From positions 67,737,189 to 67,801,188 of the forward strand of contig OY829541.1 in assembly GCA_963691705.1 (NCBI GenBank): a stretch of 64,000 bases of DNA. The letters run 5' to 3'. How positions within the stretch are numbered: the stretch's first letter is position 1; each line of letters begins with the position of its first letter. Of this stretch, positions 10,425-20,876 are shown in pieces. A program made the translations under genes and the position numbers. The notes below the pieces were generated by a model. The model was not told where the DNA came from. It worked only from the letters and a program-made list of their open reading frames with translations, and did not search any database. Source of the DNA: Viola odorata. Taxonomy: Eukaryota > Streptophyta > Magnoliopsida > Malpighiales > Violaceae.

Positions 10425-11863
10425 ATGACTACTCTGTTTTCAACTCTGTCTCTATGGCTGTTTGTCGCAGTAGCTGTTGCTAATCTTGGCTTCTGCTATG
10501 CTACTACCGGCCAGAGGACTAACCAGACGACCCACCAAACCAGGTGCATCCCAACTGAGAGGGACGCTCTCCTAGAGTTCAAGAAACATCTCAAAGACCC
10601 ATCAAACCGGCTCGCAACCTGGGCTGCTGCAGCAGATGATGATGACGACTGTTGCAGTTGGTATGGAGTTAGCTGTCATCATCATGATGATGACTCAACC
10701 GCACAATATGTCACTGGTCTCCATCTCAGAAGTCTTTCACCATCCGAATATGAAGATCCATTATTCGACGGTCCCTTTGAAGTCTCTGATGATTACATGA
10801 AGACGTTATTCGGAGGTAAAGTCAGTTCTGCTTTGCTGAGTTTGAAGCATTTAAGGTTCTTGGACCTAAGTTACAATGATTTTGGAGGGATCCGCATCCC
10901 CTCATTTCTTGGCTCAATGAGGAGTTTAAGATCCCTTAACCTCTCTTATGCCGGATTTGGAGGAACGATTCTCATCAACTAGGGAATCTCTCAAATTTCC
11001 AATACCTTAATTTACGTAAGAATTATTATCCTGATGCACATGTCGAGAATTTGCAGTGGATGTCTGGCCTTTCTTCTCTCAAGTTTCTTGATTTGAGTGG
11101 TTTGAATCTCAGCAAAGTCTTGAATTGGGACAAGGAGATGCTAACCACACTCCCATCTTTGCTACAATTGCACTTGTCCCATTGTCAACTTCCTTCTCCA
11201 CAACCACATTTACTTACTAATAATATCAATGCTTCTTCCATCTCCATCCTTGATTTGTCTGGCAACTCTATTGCGCAGCATTCAACTATCTTTTTAAGTT
11301 GGGTTTCCGGCTTTAAAACTTTGAAATCTCTTAATCTAATGGGTAATGAATTACAAGGTTCAATCCCTAGACAGCTGCAAAACATGAGTTCATTGAGGGA
11401 GCTGTACCTTGGTGATAACAGTTTTCACACCTCGATACCGAACTGGTTGTATGGTTATCATAGCCACCTTCACCTTAAGGTGCTCAGCCTTTCTCAAAAT
11501 TACTTGTCAAGCTTTCAACCCCAGAGTAGCAATAGTGTTAATAACTTTTCATCCCTCTCTGTCCTTGATCTGTTTGATAACCAGTTTCAAGGTCCCATTC
11601 CTGATGAGATTCAAAACATGACTTCCCTCCAGAAACTTGATTTGTTTTACAACGAGTTCAGTTCTCCTATACCTGACTGGTTATATGGTTTGACCCGTCT
11701 TGAGCACCTCATCCTCTGTGGCAATAACCTGGAAGGTAAAATTTCAAGTGCCATCGGGAACATGCCTTCTCTAATCTCTCTTGTCATGTCTTATCAGTTG
11801 GGAAGCAAATTAGAACTTGAAGGAGGGATTCCAAAGTCTTTCAAGAATAGTTGCAATTTGAGG
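10425..11863 (+). pseudogene. truncated RLP pseudogene B
   Basis: The copy keeps an intact signal peptide, N-terminal cap and first repeats for 185 codons (10425-10982). A one-base deletion near 10970 (ATTCTCATC against ATTCCTCATC in RLP1) then shifts the frame to a stop. A second open stretch (about 11051-11875) carries further LRRs in the correct frame after another deletion near 11015. RLP similarity stops at about 11863, where the sequence jumps into a promoter-like fragment. The membrane segment and most repeats are missing. If transcribed it could give a short secreted LRR fragment, but there is no evidence for that here. Confidence 0.9.
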
Positions 11864-12060
11864 ACCCGCCATTGACTGAAAACTTACCAAACCACCCTTG
11901 TCTAAATTGCGATGTCTGAATTTGGCCTGTCGGAGAAGAAGGTGAGGTGGGTGCCGGTGGTGAGCCGATTTTTTAGGTTTTCGTTTCCTGTCTAAATTGC
12001 GATGTCTAAATCTCTGTTTAGAATGAATTTGGCCTGTTTCTTTTCTTATCAAACCACCCA
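11864..12060. other. mosaic junction of duplicated fragments
   Basis: About 200 bases are stitched from pieces seen elsewhere: a promoter scrap like that at 10265, the GGTGAGGTGGGTGCCGGTGG block of 10205, and a phrase CTAAATTGCGATGTCT that occurs twice here. This is the footprint of repeated local rearrangement. Confidence 0.6.
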
Positions 12061-13610
12061 TGGCGTTTTTTTCTTTTTTACTTATTTATAAAACGATGAG
12101 TTGAAATATCTAATGACAGTATTTTATTGAATTAATTATTTAAATTATTGTTTAAAAAAGAAAAAATGAAATTCTTAAAAAATGAGATGAATTCATAGGT
12201 ATCTTTATAAAAAATGAGATGAATTCATAGGTATCTTTTTAATATTATAACAGACAAGATTTTATTTGTCAAATTTTGAAACGTTCGATAAATTTTGTCT
12301 TATCTGTCTTACAAATATATCAAGATAAAATAAGACGATATTCGCTCATTAGATTTTATAATAGTCTAATACTCCCTCCGGTACGTTTTATATGACGTTT
12401 TAGCATTTGCTTTTACTGTTCCGGAACGTATCTTAAGACGGCCGGAACAGTCACTATTTGAGACAATTTTGCCCCGAATTTTTTCTCGGAAATACATTAA
12501 GGATTAACGTACGTTCGAAAAAAAGTACGGATTTTTTTGAGGTCAAATAGTGCCTCATCCGGCCTCCTCGATATGCGTTCCCTACTGAATATTGGGATGC
12601 GAGGAAGTCATATAATTCGTGCCAGAGGGAGTAGCATGCATACACCATACTATATATTAAAGTAATGATTAACGGTAATATTACTAGTGTATCGTATTAT
12701 TAATAATTAATTGTCTTAATTTATACATATAATTAATTGATAGACATGAATATTACAATTTACAATAATGTACTATTTTTCTAATTAAAATTTTAAATTT
12801 CTTATTATGATAAAACTTTTTTCCTCATAATTCTTACATAAATTTCCTTCTTAATAATTTTTTCCATTTTAAATTTTAAATAAACTTTTTTAATTAAGTT
12901 TAAAAGAAAAAAAAAGTAAAAAAGATTAAATTTTTTCTATTTTTTACTACAGAAAAAATATTTTTTTCTTATAATAATTATTATATAATTTCCTTAATAA
13001 AATTTCTATTTAAAATCTCAAATAAATGGAAAAAAATAATTCTTTTAATTAAATTTAAAAGAAAAAATGTATAAAATTTTCTATTTCTTAATATAGAGAA
13101 AATATTTTTCCTCATAATAATTTATATATAGTTTTCTTAATAATTCTTAAGAAAATTGACAAGGTTGAAAAATCAAAAAATAAGAATCGGGTAGGGCAGA
13201 AAATTTCTCCCTCATAAGAATCACAATTAACAAAAGTGATAATATTTTGAATAATTTTAACAAGTTAAATAAAATTTTAAAAATAGGGGAAATTTTGAAA
13301 ATTGAAAAAAATCAAGAAAAAACATGAAAACATGTCAAAAATTATAATTGTAATAAGTTAAGTTTGACTTATACGTTAGCTGTATTGTGTTTATTTATAT
13401 ATTATATCATTTCTTTGGGAAATTAGGATTAAAGGTAGCCTTAATTACCGTCATTAATATATTTTCATCATTAAATGTAGGTGTAAACAGTTATTACTAT
13501 TACAAAATAAAACATTATTATAATAAATTTAAAATAAGGTACCGAATAAATTTAATTAACCTAAGAACATTCCTAAGCATGACCCACCCAACAACCCAAT
13601 AAGGATTCCT
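12040..13610. repeat. AT-rich spacer, middle copy (matches 21510-23525)
   Basis: From the phrase TTTTTTCTTTTTTACTTATTTATAAAACGATGAG onward (shortened: starts TTTCTTTTTTACTTATTTAT), the region follows 21530-23525 in the same order with indels, and ends in the spacer repeat also present at position 1. It is interrupted by the MITE at 12372-12631. No gene is visible. Confidence 0.8.
12372..12631. mobile_element. Stowaway-type MITE (Tc1/mariner)
   Basis: A 260-base element has terminal inverted repeats: left CTCCCTCCGGTAC and right, read in reverse, CTCCCTCTGGCAC. TA dinucleotides flank both sides, the target duplication of Stowaway elements. The paralogous spacer near 21801-21820 reads GTCTAATAGCATACAT with a single TA and no element, so the empty site is present in this same window. 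The element is GC-richer than its surroundings and has no coding capacity, as expected of a non-autonomous element. Confidence 0.9.
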
Positions 13611-15029
13611 TCTTGTATATATACCCATATGCCATATATGTATATGGATATGTATAAATACCAAAATATATACACACATACCTCATTGACTCTGTTCAAT
13701 TGGATCATTAGTTTATGAAGTGTCGGTAATTACACAAATAATAATAAGTAATAACTTAATAATACCAATTAAAATATAATAATAACAAAAGAGAATGATT
13801 AAAAAAACAATATTATTTAATCGTGTTAAAAAGATGTTGATATTAGTTGTTTGTTTCACAAACTACATGGCTAACAATTAAAAGAAAATGCAATCTTTTA
13901 ATATGCTTTTAAAAGAATTAGTATCAATTTTGTGCTTATTATTTTTTTTAAAGTTGGTTATATTATTAATTATCATTACAATACTATTATCAAAGACTAA
14001 CTCGGAACTTATATTATAAAGACAACATGGACTAATCAGTTGAACTACAACCTCATAAATAATTGTATATTTAATTAGCATATCAGAGTGGAGAAAACGA
14101 CACAATAAGTAGCAATATGTAGGGATATACAAGGTCCGATTTTTACACAAAACCTTACCAAACTGGATTATTACGATTTTTTAAATTTGTGCACTGAGCC
14201 AAACTGTTTGGGAATGATCTTGTTTGATTTGTTCCACTTTTATTAGGGTTTAATTCAATTCGTTTCACTTTTATAACTTATTCAGTCGTATTCACTGTAT
14301 GATCATGCTCGTTGCAAGCAACGAAACACGAGCATAAGTACTTGTTAGTGCTAAAGGCATAATGGAAGAACATTTGTTTAGTTAAAAAAAAAGTAAAGAG
14401 CTATACAGATAGCTAATGGTATTTAAAAGGTTAGATAACAATTTTTTTTACCAAATTAAGGTTATTAAATATTTTAAATTATAGTATAATTATGTGTATA
14501 AATAATAGATAAAAAGAGAAAGAAATAGAAAGTGAAAAATCAAAAAAATAGAAAAAACAAGTGATGAGAAAAAATGATGATGGAAGAAGTGGTTCACGAT
14601 ATACTATAAAAATTAATTTATTTTAATTATTAAAAATATATTAAAAATGTAAAATTAAAAATAATTATATCGATAATCTCTGTTATTTAAAGAGTAAGAA
14701 TAATTTATTGGGATGAAAGATATTAGTAATGATACAGTTGAATTCATTGTTTAAGATAGAATTGCAATACTAATTTGTGAACGGAAGAGAAAGACAGTTG
14801 CTTGGAGTGTGTTCACTTTAATGCTTAGTTTATAAAAAAATTGTTTTGTATGGAGTCATTTTCTTTTAGATATAAGAAAAAAAGAAAAAAATTATAATAT
14901 TTGTGTATATAAATGGAAAAAGATTTTTTTTATAATTATTTTACCACTTTACTGTCATAATAAATTACTAGTTGCAAAATATGATTCGGTTATCATCTTG
15001 TTCTCCTTCTTCTCCTTCCACAACAACAT
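13611..15029. other. AT-rich spacer without gene
   Basis: No credible gene or RNA is seen. The stretch is AT-rich with microsatellite-like runs (for example ATATGTATATGGATATGTATA near 13640, shortened here to a motif). It has no counterpart in the other spacers of the window, so it lies outside the duplicated block or was inserted between copies. Confidence 0.5.
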
Positions 15030-15125
15030 CTGGGTATCGTTTATTTGGGCACCAAGTATCTCTTCACCCGTTTATGGGAGGCAGCAAAGGTAAAACCAAC
15101 AATTAAAGTTGATGGGGAGAATGTC
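15030..15125 (+). repeat. duplicated coding-like segment, copy 1
   Basis: A 96-base unit is repeated at 15201-15296, 171 bases away. One frame is open in both, beginning LGIVYLGTKY here and containing LWEAAKVKPTIKVDGE. Of the differences between the copies about half are third-position and synonymous, suggesting the unit was once protein-coding. I do not recognise the family. Here the frame continues a further dozen codons to a stop. Confidence 0.5.
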
Positions 15126-15200
15126 GTGGTTTTTCCTCGATTGAAATTTTTCATGTAAATTATCGATGTCGTATATTTTCTATATTTTTTTTAATAGCAT

Positions 15201-15296
15201 TTGGGTATCGTTTATTTGGGCGCCAAGTCACACTTCACCCGTTTATGGGAGGCTGCAAAGGTAAAACCAACGATTAAAGTTGATGGAGAGGATGTT
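15201..15296 (+). repeat. duplicated coding-like segment, copy 2
   Basis: Second copy of the 96-base unit at 15030, open in the same frame and reading LGIVYLGAKSHF at the start. Similarity ends at the end of this unit, where the sequence passes into a run containing ATTTACGTGGAAAACC, a phrase reminiscent of dispersed plant repeats. No start codon or splice sites are convincing. Confidence 0.5.
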
Positions 15297-15955
15297 GGAA
15301 AAAATCTCCCACTTTAGATCGAATAAAAAAACAGGAAATATAAGACACCGAAAATTTACGTGGAAAACCTCAATTAAGGAAAAACCACGAGACAAATAAG
15401 AGAATTTTACTAACCGAGAAAAAAAAGTGCAATAGGTTGTCTCTCAAACCCAAATTCTAAATATATCAAAAGAACTTTAAAAAAAAAGTTATACAATATT
15501 TAGAATACACTCACCAAAAATATGAAATCAATCCACCAACTATTTTTTTATTTTGTGGTTGTTTTTGATTCCACGTGGAATTAACAGTTAACAATTAGGC
15601 AGCTAAAATGAACTGAAGCCAACAAAAGAAAGAGGAGCTGCGGCCGGCAGAAGAGGCGGAAGAAGCGGTGGTTTTGAGGAGAGAGAGGGTGACGGGTGCT
15701 GTGGCAGAGGCCATTGCTGCAAGTGGGGCAATAGGAGCAAAGAGGTAACTCCAAAAATATTAATGGAGTATTTTTTTCTTCTCTTTAATTTCTTCTTTTT
15801 CTTCCCATTTGTGCGAGAAAATATTTTATAAATTTGGAAGTAAATTTTTACAATTTATTTATTTTCTATTTTGTTAAATTTTCCCTTCGTTTTTTTTCTA
15901 AGACTTTAAAATCGATGTTACAGATATTAATTTCTGTGTATCAAATTTCTCTTAA
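15297..15955. other. spacer with GC-rich exon-like scrap at about 15640-15735
   Basis: Mostly AT-rich. A GC-rich island at about 15640-15735 is open for about 35 codons (Ala/Glu-rich, ending ASGAIGAKR) and is followed by GTAACT, a possible splice donor. It may be another gene fragment; nothing else is supported. Confidence 0.3.
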
Positions 15956-16347
15956 CAGTGGGACATAGTAGGGCAGGAGAATTTAGTTTGTTCCATATTT
16001 TCTCCCAAAGTTATTCGTTGATTAGTATTGAATGTGCCATTGACTGAAAACTACTCATAAAAAAGACTGGAATTTAGAAATTGCCTAAAGATAATAATCA
16101 CTGTCAAGCTTGTTGGCAAGTGGGACAAGTGTTATGTTAATTCCCCACGAGATGGGGCAAGTTATTCACTCACGTCTTGCCGTCACTCACACGCCGCAAA
16201 GAAATGAGAAACACAAAAAGTCTGGAATTTGTAAATTGCCTACAAATAATAATGTAGGAGAGAGTGTGGAAGGGATTATGACTCAAACTTCAGTGCAGTA
16301 TAAATGTAAATAGGGTTATGACTCCATTAATTATACATTCAAACACA

Positions 16348-19300
16348 ATGACTACTCCTACTACTACTCTGCTTTCAACTCTGTCTCTATGGCTGTTTGT
16401 CGCAGTAGCTATTGCTAGTCTTGGCTTCTTCTATGCTACTACCGGCCAGTGGACTAACCAGACGACCCACCAAACCAGGTGCATCCCAACTGAGAGGGAA
16501 GCTCTCCTGGAGTTCAAGAAACATCTCAAAGACCCATCAAACCGGCTCGCAACCTGGGCTGCTGCAGCAGATGATGATCACGATTGTTGCAGTTGGTATG
16601 GAGTTAGCTGCCATCATCATCATGACGACTCAACCGCACAATATGTCACTGGTCTCTATCTCAGAAGTCTTTCACCAGTTGAATATGATGATCCATTCGA
16701 AATTTCAGAGTACGTCGACGACTTTGATGATTACATGAAGACGTTATTTGGAGGTAAAGTCAGTTCTGCTTTGCTGAGTTTGAAGCATTTAAGGTACTTG
16801 GACCTAAGTTACAATGATTTTGGAGGGATCCGCATCCCCTCATTTCTTGGCTCAATGACGAGTTTAAGATCCCTTAACCTCTCTAATGCCGGATTTGGAG
16901 GAATGATTCCTCATCAACTAGGGAATCTCTCAAATCTCCAATACCTTAATTTAAATAACAATGATAATACCCGTGGTATTTTTTATAATTATTATCATCC
17001 TGATGCACATGTCGAGAATTTGCAGTGGATATCTGCACATGTCGAGAATTTGCAGTGGATATCTGGCCTTTCTTCTCTCAAGTTTCTTGATTTGAGTGGT
17101 TGGAATCTCAGCAAAGTCTTGAATTGGGACAAGGAGATGCTAACCACACTCCCATCTTTGCTACAATTGCACTTGTCCTACTGTCAACTTCCTTCTCCAC
17201 AACCACATTTACTTGCTAATAATATCAATGCTTCTTCCATCTCCATCCTTGATTTGTCTGGCAACTCTATTGCGCAGCATTCAGCTATCTTTTTAAGTTG
17301 GGTTTTCGGTCTTAAAACTTTGAAATCTCTTAATCTAATGGGTAATGATTTCCAAGGTTCCATCCCTAGAGAGCTGCAAAACATGAGTTCATTGAGGGAG
17401 CTGTACCTTGGTGATAACAGTTTTCACACCTCGATACCCAACTGGTTGTATGGTTATCATAGCCACCTTCACCTTAAGGTGCTCAGCCTTCCATATAATC
17501 ACTTGTCAAGCTTTCAACCCCTCCAGAGTAGCAGTAGTAGTGTTAAGAACTTTTCATCCCTCTCTGTCCTTGATCTGATTGATAACCAGTTTCAAGGTCC
17601 CATTCCTGATGAGATTCAAAACATGACTTCCCTCCAGAAACTTGATTTGTCTTTCAACGAGTTCAGTTCTCCTATACCTGACTGGTTATATGGTTTGACC
17701 CGTCTTGAGCACCTCGACCTCAGTTACAATAACCTGGAAGGTAAAATTTCAAGTGCCATCGGGAACATGCCTTCTCTAATCTCTCTTGTCATGTTTCAAC
17801 GGTTGGGAAGCAAATTAGAACTTGAAGGAGGGATTCCAAAGTCTTTCAAGAATAGTTGCAATTTGAGGAAACTCGATTTGTCAGGTGTGAAATTGAGGCA
17901 GGACATCAATCAAGTCTTTGAAATTTTGTCGTTGCCTGGATGCGTTTCAAATGGGCTGGAGGAGTTGGTTTTGGACAGCTGTCAACTATTTGGTGAGCTG
18001 GCTACCACAAATCAGCATTTCGGTCGGTTGATGTCCTTGAAAATTCTATCCCTTTCCGAGAACTCATTGAACGGAACTTTTCCTGTCGGTCTCGGAAGGC
18101 TTAAAAAATTGGAGGTATTATCTCTTAGTGGCAACTCATTAGCCGGTGACGTTTGGGAAGCTCACTTTGAGAATCTCAAAGATTTGCGGGGTTTTAATGC
18201 ATCTGGGAACCAATTGAAGTTGAGTGTTAGTCCTAATTGGATTCCTCCTTTTGGTCACTTGCGTTATTTGGTGTTAGGATCTTGGCACATTGGACCTCAA
18301 TTCCCCACGTGGCTTCGCTCACTCAAGTCTTTAGAATTTCTCGATCTGTCAAGCTCTGGTATTTCAAGTACCATTCCTCTTTGGTTTTGTAATCTCTCCT
18401 CCAACGTCGCCTATTTAAATCTCTCTCACAACCAAATCCATGGAGTGCTTCCAAGCACACTAGCTCAGTTTTTTTCTTCAGTCCCAATTTCTATTATAAT
18501 GGACATGAGTTCGAATCGCTTCCATGGTCCGCTACCTTTTGTTTCTTCCAATTTTGAGGCGTTGGATCTTTCAAACAATTCATTCTCAGGTTCCATCTCA
18601 AAATTATTATGTCCTCCCAACACGCAGCAGTGGAAAGCAAATTTGCTTCGACATCTTAACTTGGGTCAAAATCTTTTATATGGGGAGATACCAAATTGTT
18701 TGGCAGCTTTCCCTGATTTGGTGGTCATTAACTTGAGCAACAACAAACTTAACGGTACCATTCCCGAATCCATTGGCACTTTAGATTCGCTAGAGTTGTT
18801 ACACCTCCGCAACAACAGTTTATCAGGAGAACTTCCACTGTCACTTAACAAGTGTACACAATTGATCACAATTGACGTTGCCGAAAATGAACTGGTGGGA
18901 AACATTTCAAGCTTTGTTAGTGCAAGATCACTTTCGGGTATGAAAATTCTTACTTTGCATTCGAACAAGCTTAGTGGTCCAATTCCAGAGAAGCTTTGTC
19001 ATGCGACATCTTTGCACATTTTGGACCTTGCAAATAATCTTTTCGATGGGACCATACCATCATGCTTTGGCAACTTTTCTGCAATGACCAAAATGAATGA
19101 ATCTACTGGGGTCATTCAACCTACATATTCAGGTTTGGAATATTTAGAGACTGTGTTACTTCGAATGAAAGGGAATATTCTAGAGTACAGCACAAATCTT
19201 GGATTTGTTAGAAGCTTGGATCTTTCGAATAATAAATTGTATGGGAAGATTCCAGACGAAGTGACAAGCCTTTGTGCTCTGCTATCTTTGAATTTGTCAC

Positions 19301-19770
19301 ACAATGCTTTGAGCGGGGGAATCCCAAAGAATATTGGTTTCATGAAAGAACTAGAATCTATGGATCTTTCTGCGAACCAACTTTCCGGTGAGATTTCGCA
19401 GAGTATATCAAGCTTGACATCTCTTGAGCACTTGAACCTGTCCCAGAACAGATTGTCAGGAAGCATTCCTTCTGGCCCTCAAATACAAACCTTTGATGCT
19501 TCGAGTTTTGCTGGAAATGAACTTTGTGGGGATCCTCTTCCTAACCGCTGCAGTGTACCGAATGATGCAAATGGCGAAGGAGGTGAAGATGATGATGGAG
19601 ATGGAATGATATGGTTTTATGTGAGCATGGCATTTGGATTTGTCGGGGGATTTTGGGGTTTTGTAGGTCCTTTGTTGCTTAACAGGCGCTGGAGGTTTGC
19701 ATATTCCCTGTTCCTGGATAGATTGGGGAACAGAATCTGGTGGCAGTTATATAGGCTTGGTATGTTTTAA
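16348..19770 (+). CDS. LRR receptor-like protein, EIX/Cf type (RLP2)
   Basis: Single-exon gene of 1140 residues, closely similar to RLP1 throughout. It has a signal peptide, LRR N-terminal cap, long extracellular LRR run, acidic linker, one membrane segment (from about residue 1087) and a short tail with YSLF, a YxxPhi-like motif. An upstream in-frame ATG at 16318 exists, but the start at 16348 is the one shared with RLP1 and the pseudogenes and leads directly into the signal peptide. Differences from RLP1 cluster in the early repeats and in the last extracellular repeats. One is an in-frame 30-base tandem duplication (17005-17064) that doubles AHVENLQWIS. No kinase domain, so co-receptor kinases would be needed for signalling. 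Role in immune perception is inferred from the family; the ligand is unknown. Confidence 0.95.
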   Translation: MTTPTTTLLSTLSLWLFVAVAIASLGFFYATTGQWTNQTTHQTRCIPTEREALLEFKKHLKDPSNRLATWAAAADDDHDCCSWYGVSCHHHHDDSTAQYVTGLYLRSLSPVEYDDPFEISEYVDDFDDYMKTLFGGKVSSALLSLKHLRYLDLSYNDFGGIRIPSFLGSMTSLRSLNLSNAGFGGMIPHQLGNLSNLQYLNLNNNDNTRGIFYNYYHPDAHVENLQWISAHVENLQWISGLSSLKFLDLSGWNLSKVLNWDKEMLTTLPSLLQLHLSYCQLPSPQPHLLANNINASSISILDLSGNSIAQHSAIFLSWVFGLKTLKSLNLMGNDFQGSIPRELQNMSSLRELYLGDNSFHTSIPNWLYGYHSHLHLKVLSLPYNHLSSFQPLQSSSSSVKNFSSLSVLDLIDNQFQGPIPDEIQNMTSLQKLDLSFNEFSSPIPDWLYGLTRLEHLDLSYNNLEGKISSAIGNMPSLISLVMFQRLGSKLELEGGIPKSFKNSCNLRKLDLSGVKLRQDINQVFEILSLPGCVSNGLEELVLDSCQLFGELATTNQHFGRLMSLKILSLSENSLNGTFPVGLGRLKKLEVLSLSGNSLAGDVWEAHFENLKDLRGFNASGNQLKLSVSPNWIPPFGHLRYLVLGSWHIGPQFPTWLRSLKSLEFLDLSSSGISSTIPLWFCNLSSNVAYLNLSHNQIHGVLPSTLAQFFSSVPISIIMDMSSNRFHGPLPFVSSNFEALDLSNNSFSGSISKLLCPPNTQQWKANLLRHLNLGQNLLYGEIPNCLAAFPDLVVINLSNNKLNGTIPESIGTLDSLELLHLRNNSLSGELPLSLNKCTQLITIDVAENELVGNISSFVSARSLSGMKILTLHSNKLSGPIPEKLCHATSLHILDLANNLFDGTIPSCFGNFSAMTKMNESTGVIQPTYSGLEYLETVLLRMKGNILEYSTNLGFVRSLDLSNNKLYGKIPDEVTSLCALLSLNLSHNALSGGIPKNIGFMKELESMDLSANQLSGEISQSISSLTSLEHLNLSQNRLSGSIPSGPQIQTFDASSFAGNELCGDPLPNRCSVPNDANGEGGEDDDGDGMIWFYVSMAFGFVGGFWGFVGPLLLNRRWRFAYSLFLDRLGNRIWWQLYRLGMF
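17005..17064 (+). repeat. 30-base in-frame tandem duplication in RLP2
   Basis: Two exact consecutive copies of a 30-base unit (17005-17034 and 17035-17064) encode AHVENLQWIS twice. RLP1 and pseudogene B carry a single unit with Met in place of Ile. Being exact, the event is recent. Confidence 0.97.
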
Positions 19771-20144
19771 ACTTCTTCTTGCTAAGAGACGTATTTGGTA
19801 TTTAGAATAATGTATGTTTCTATTTCATATTAATCAGAGATTGTTGTGTTAATCAGAAGTGAATTATTATATTAGTCACAGATCCTTTTGCTTTTTCCTT
19901 CAAGTTGGTATCTTGAGAATGAAGATTGGTTAATGTATTGTGAATTTGGAAAATTTAGTTTGTTCCGTATTTTCTCCCAAAGTTGTTCGTTGATAGACTG
20001 AAAACTTATCAAAAAGACTGGAATTTAGAAATTGCCTAGAAATAATAATGTATTGTAGGAGAGTGTGTGGAAGGGGTTATGACTCAAACTTCAGTGCAGT
20101 ATAAATGTAAATAGCAGACTCCATTAACTATACATTCAAACACA
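19771..20144. promoter_or_regulatory. RLP2 downstream region and pseudogene promoter copy
   Basis: The first half matches the 3' flank of RLP1. From about 19945 a shortened RLP promoter follows, with TATAAAT at about 20100, leading into pseudogene C. The arrangement repeats that behind RLP1. Confidence 0.6.
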
Positions 20145-20876
20145 ATGACTACTGCTACTACTAGGCTGCTTTCAACTCTGTCTCTATGGCTGTTTCTGGC
20201 AGTAGCTGTTGCTAATCTTGGCTTCTGCTATGCTACTACCGGCCTTACCAAACCAGGTGCATCCCAACTGAGAGGGAAGCTCTCCTGGAGTTCAAGAAAC
20301 ATCTCAAAGACCCATCAAACCGGCTCGCTACCTGGGCTGCTGCAGCAGATGATGATGACGATTGTTGCAGTTGGTATGGAGTTAGCTGCCATCATCATCA
20401 TGACGACTCAACCGCACAATATGTCACTGGTCTCCTTCTCAGTAGTCTTTCACAATTTGAAAATGAAAATTCATGGTACGGCGACTTTGATGATTACATG
20501 AAGACGTTATTTGGAGGTAAAGTCAGTTCTGCTTGGCTGAGTTTGAAGCATTTAAGGTATTGGACCTAAGTTACAATGATTTTGGGGGGATCCGCATCCC
20601 CTCATTTCTTGGCTCAATGAGGAGTTTAAGATCCCTTAACCTCTTTAGAGCCGGATTTGAAGGAATGATTCCTCATGAACTAGGGAATCTCTCAAATCTC
20701 CACAATGATAATAGAGAATTTACAGTGGATGTCTGGCCTTTCTTCTCTCAAGTTTCTTGATTTGAGTGGTTTGAATCTCAACAAAGTCTTGAATTGGGAC
20801 AAGGTGATGCTAACCAGTGTTTGATTAGTAACCACACTCCCATCTTTGCTACAATTGCACTCGTCCCATTGTAAAC
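20145..20876 (+). pseudogene. truncated RLP pseudogene C
   Basis: The copy starts with an intact ATG and signal peptide. It then loses about 20 bases before the N-terminal cap, shifting frame (about 20244). A base is missing in the first repeat (about 20559). A short insertion near 20815 includes a stop. RLP similarity stops at about 20876 at the same point as in pseudogene A, followed by the same non-RLP tail. A and C therefore descend from one truncated copy. Confidence 0.92.

Noticed and set aside
15330..15480. LTR or retrotransposon end suggested by ATTTACGTGGAAAACC
   Set aside because: No paired repeat, primer-binding site, polypurine tract or coding remnant was found nearby.
16318..16347. 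Upstream ATG that would extend RLP2 by ten residues (MTPLIIHSNT)
   Set aside because: RLP1 and the pseudogenes lack it; it arose from a small local change in the leader. The conserved ATG at 16348 leads straight into the signal peptide.
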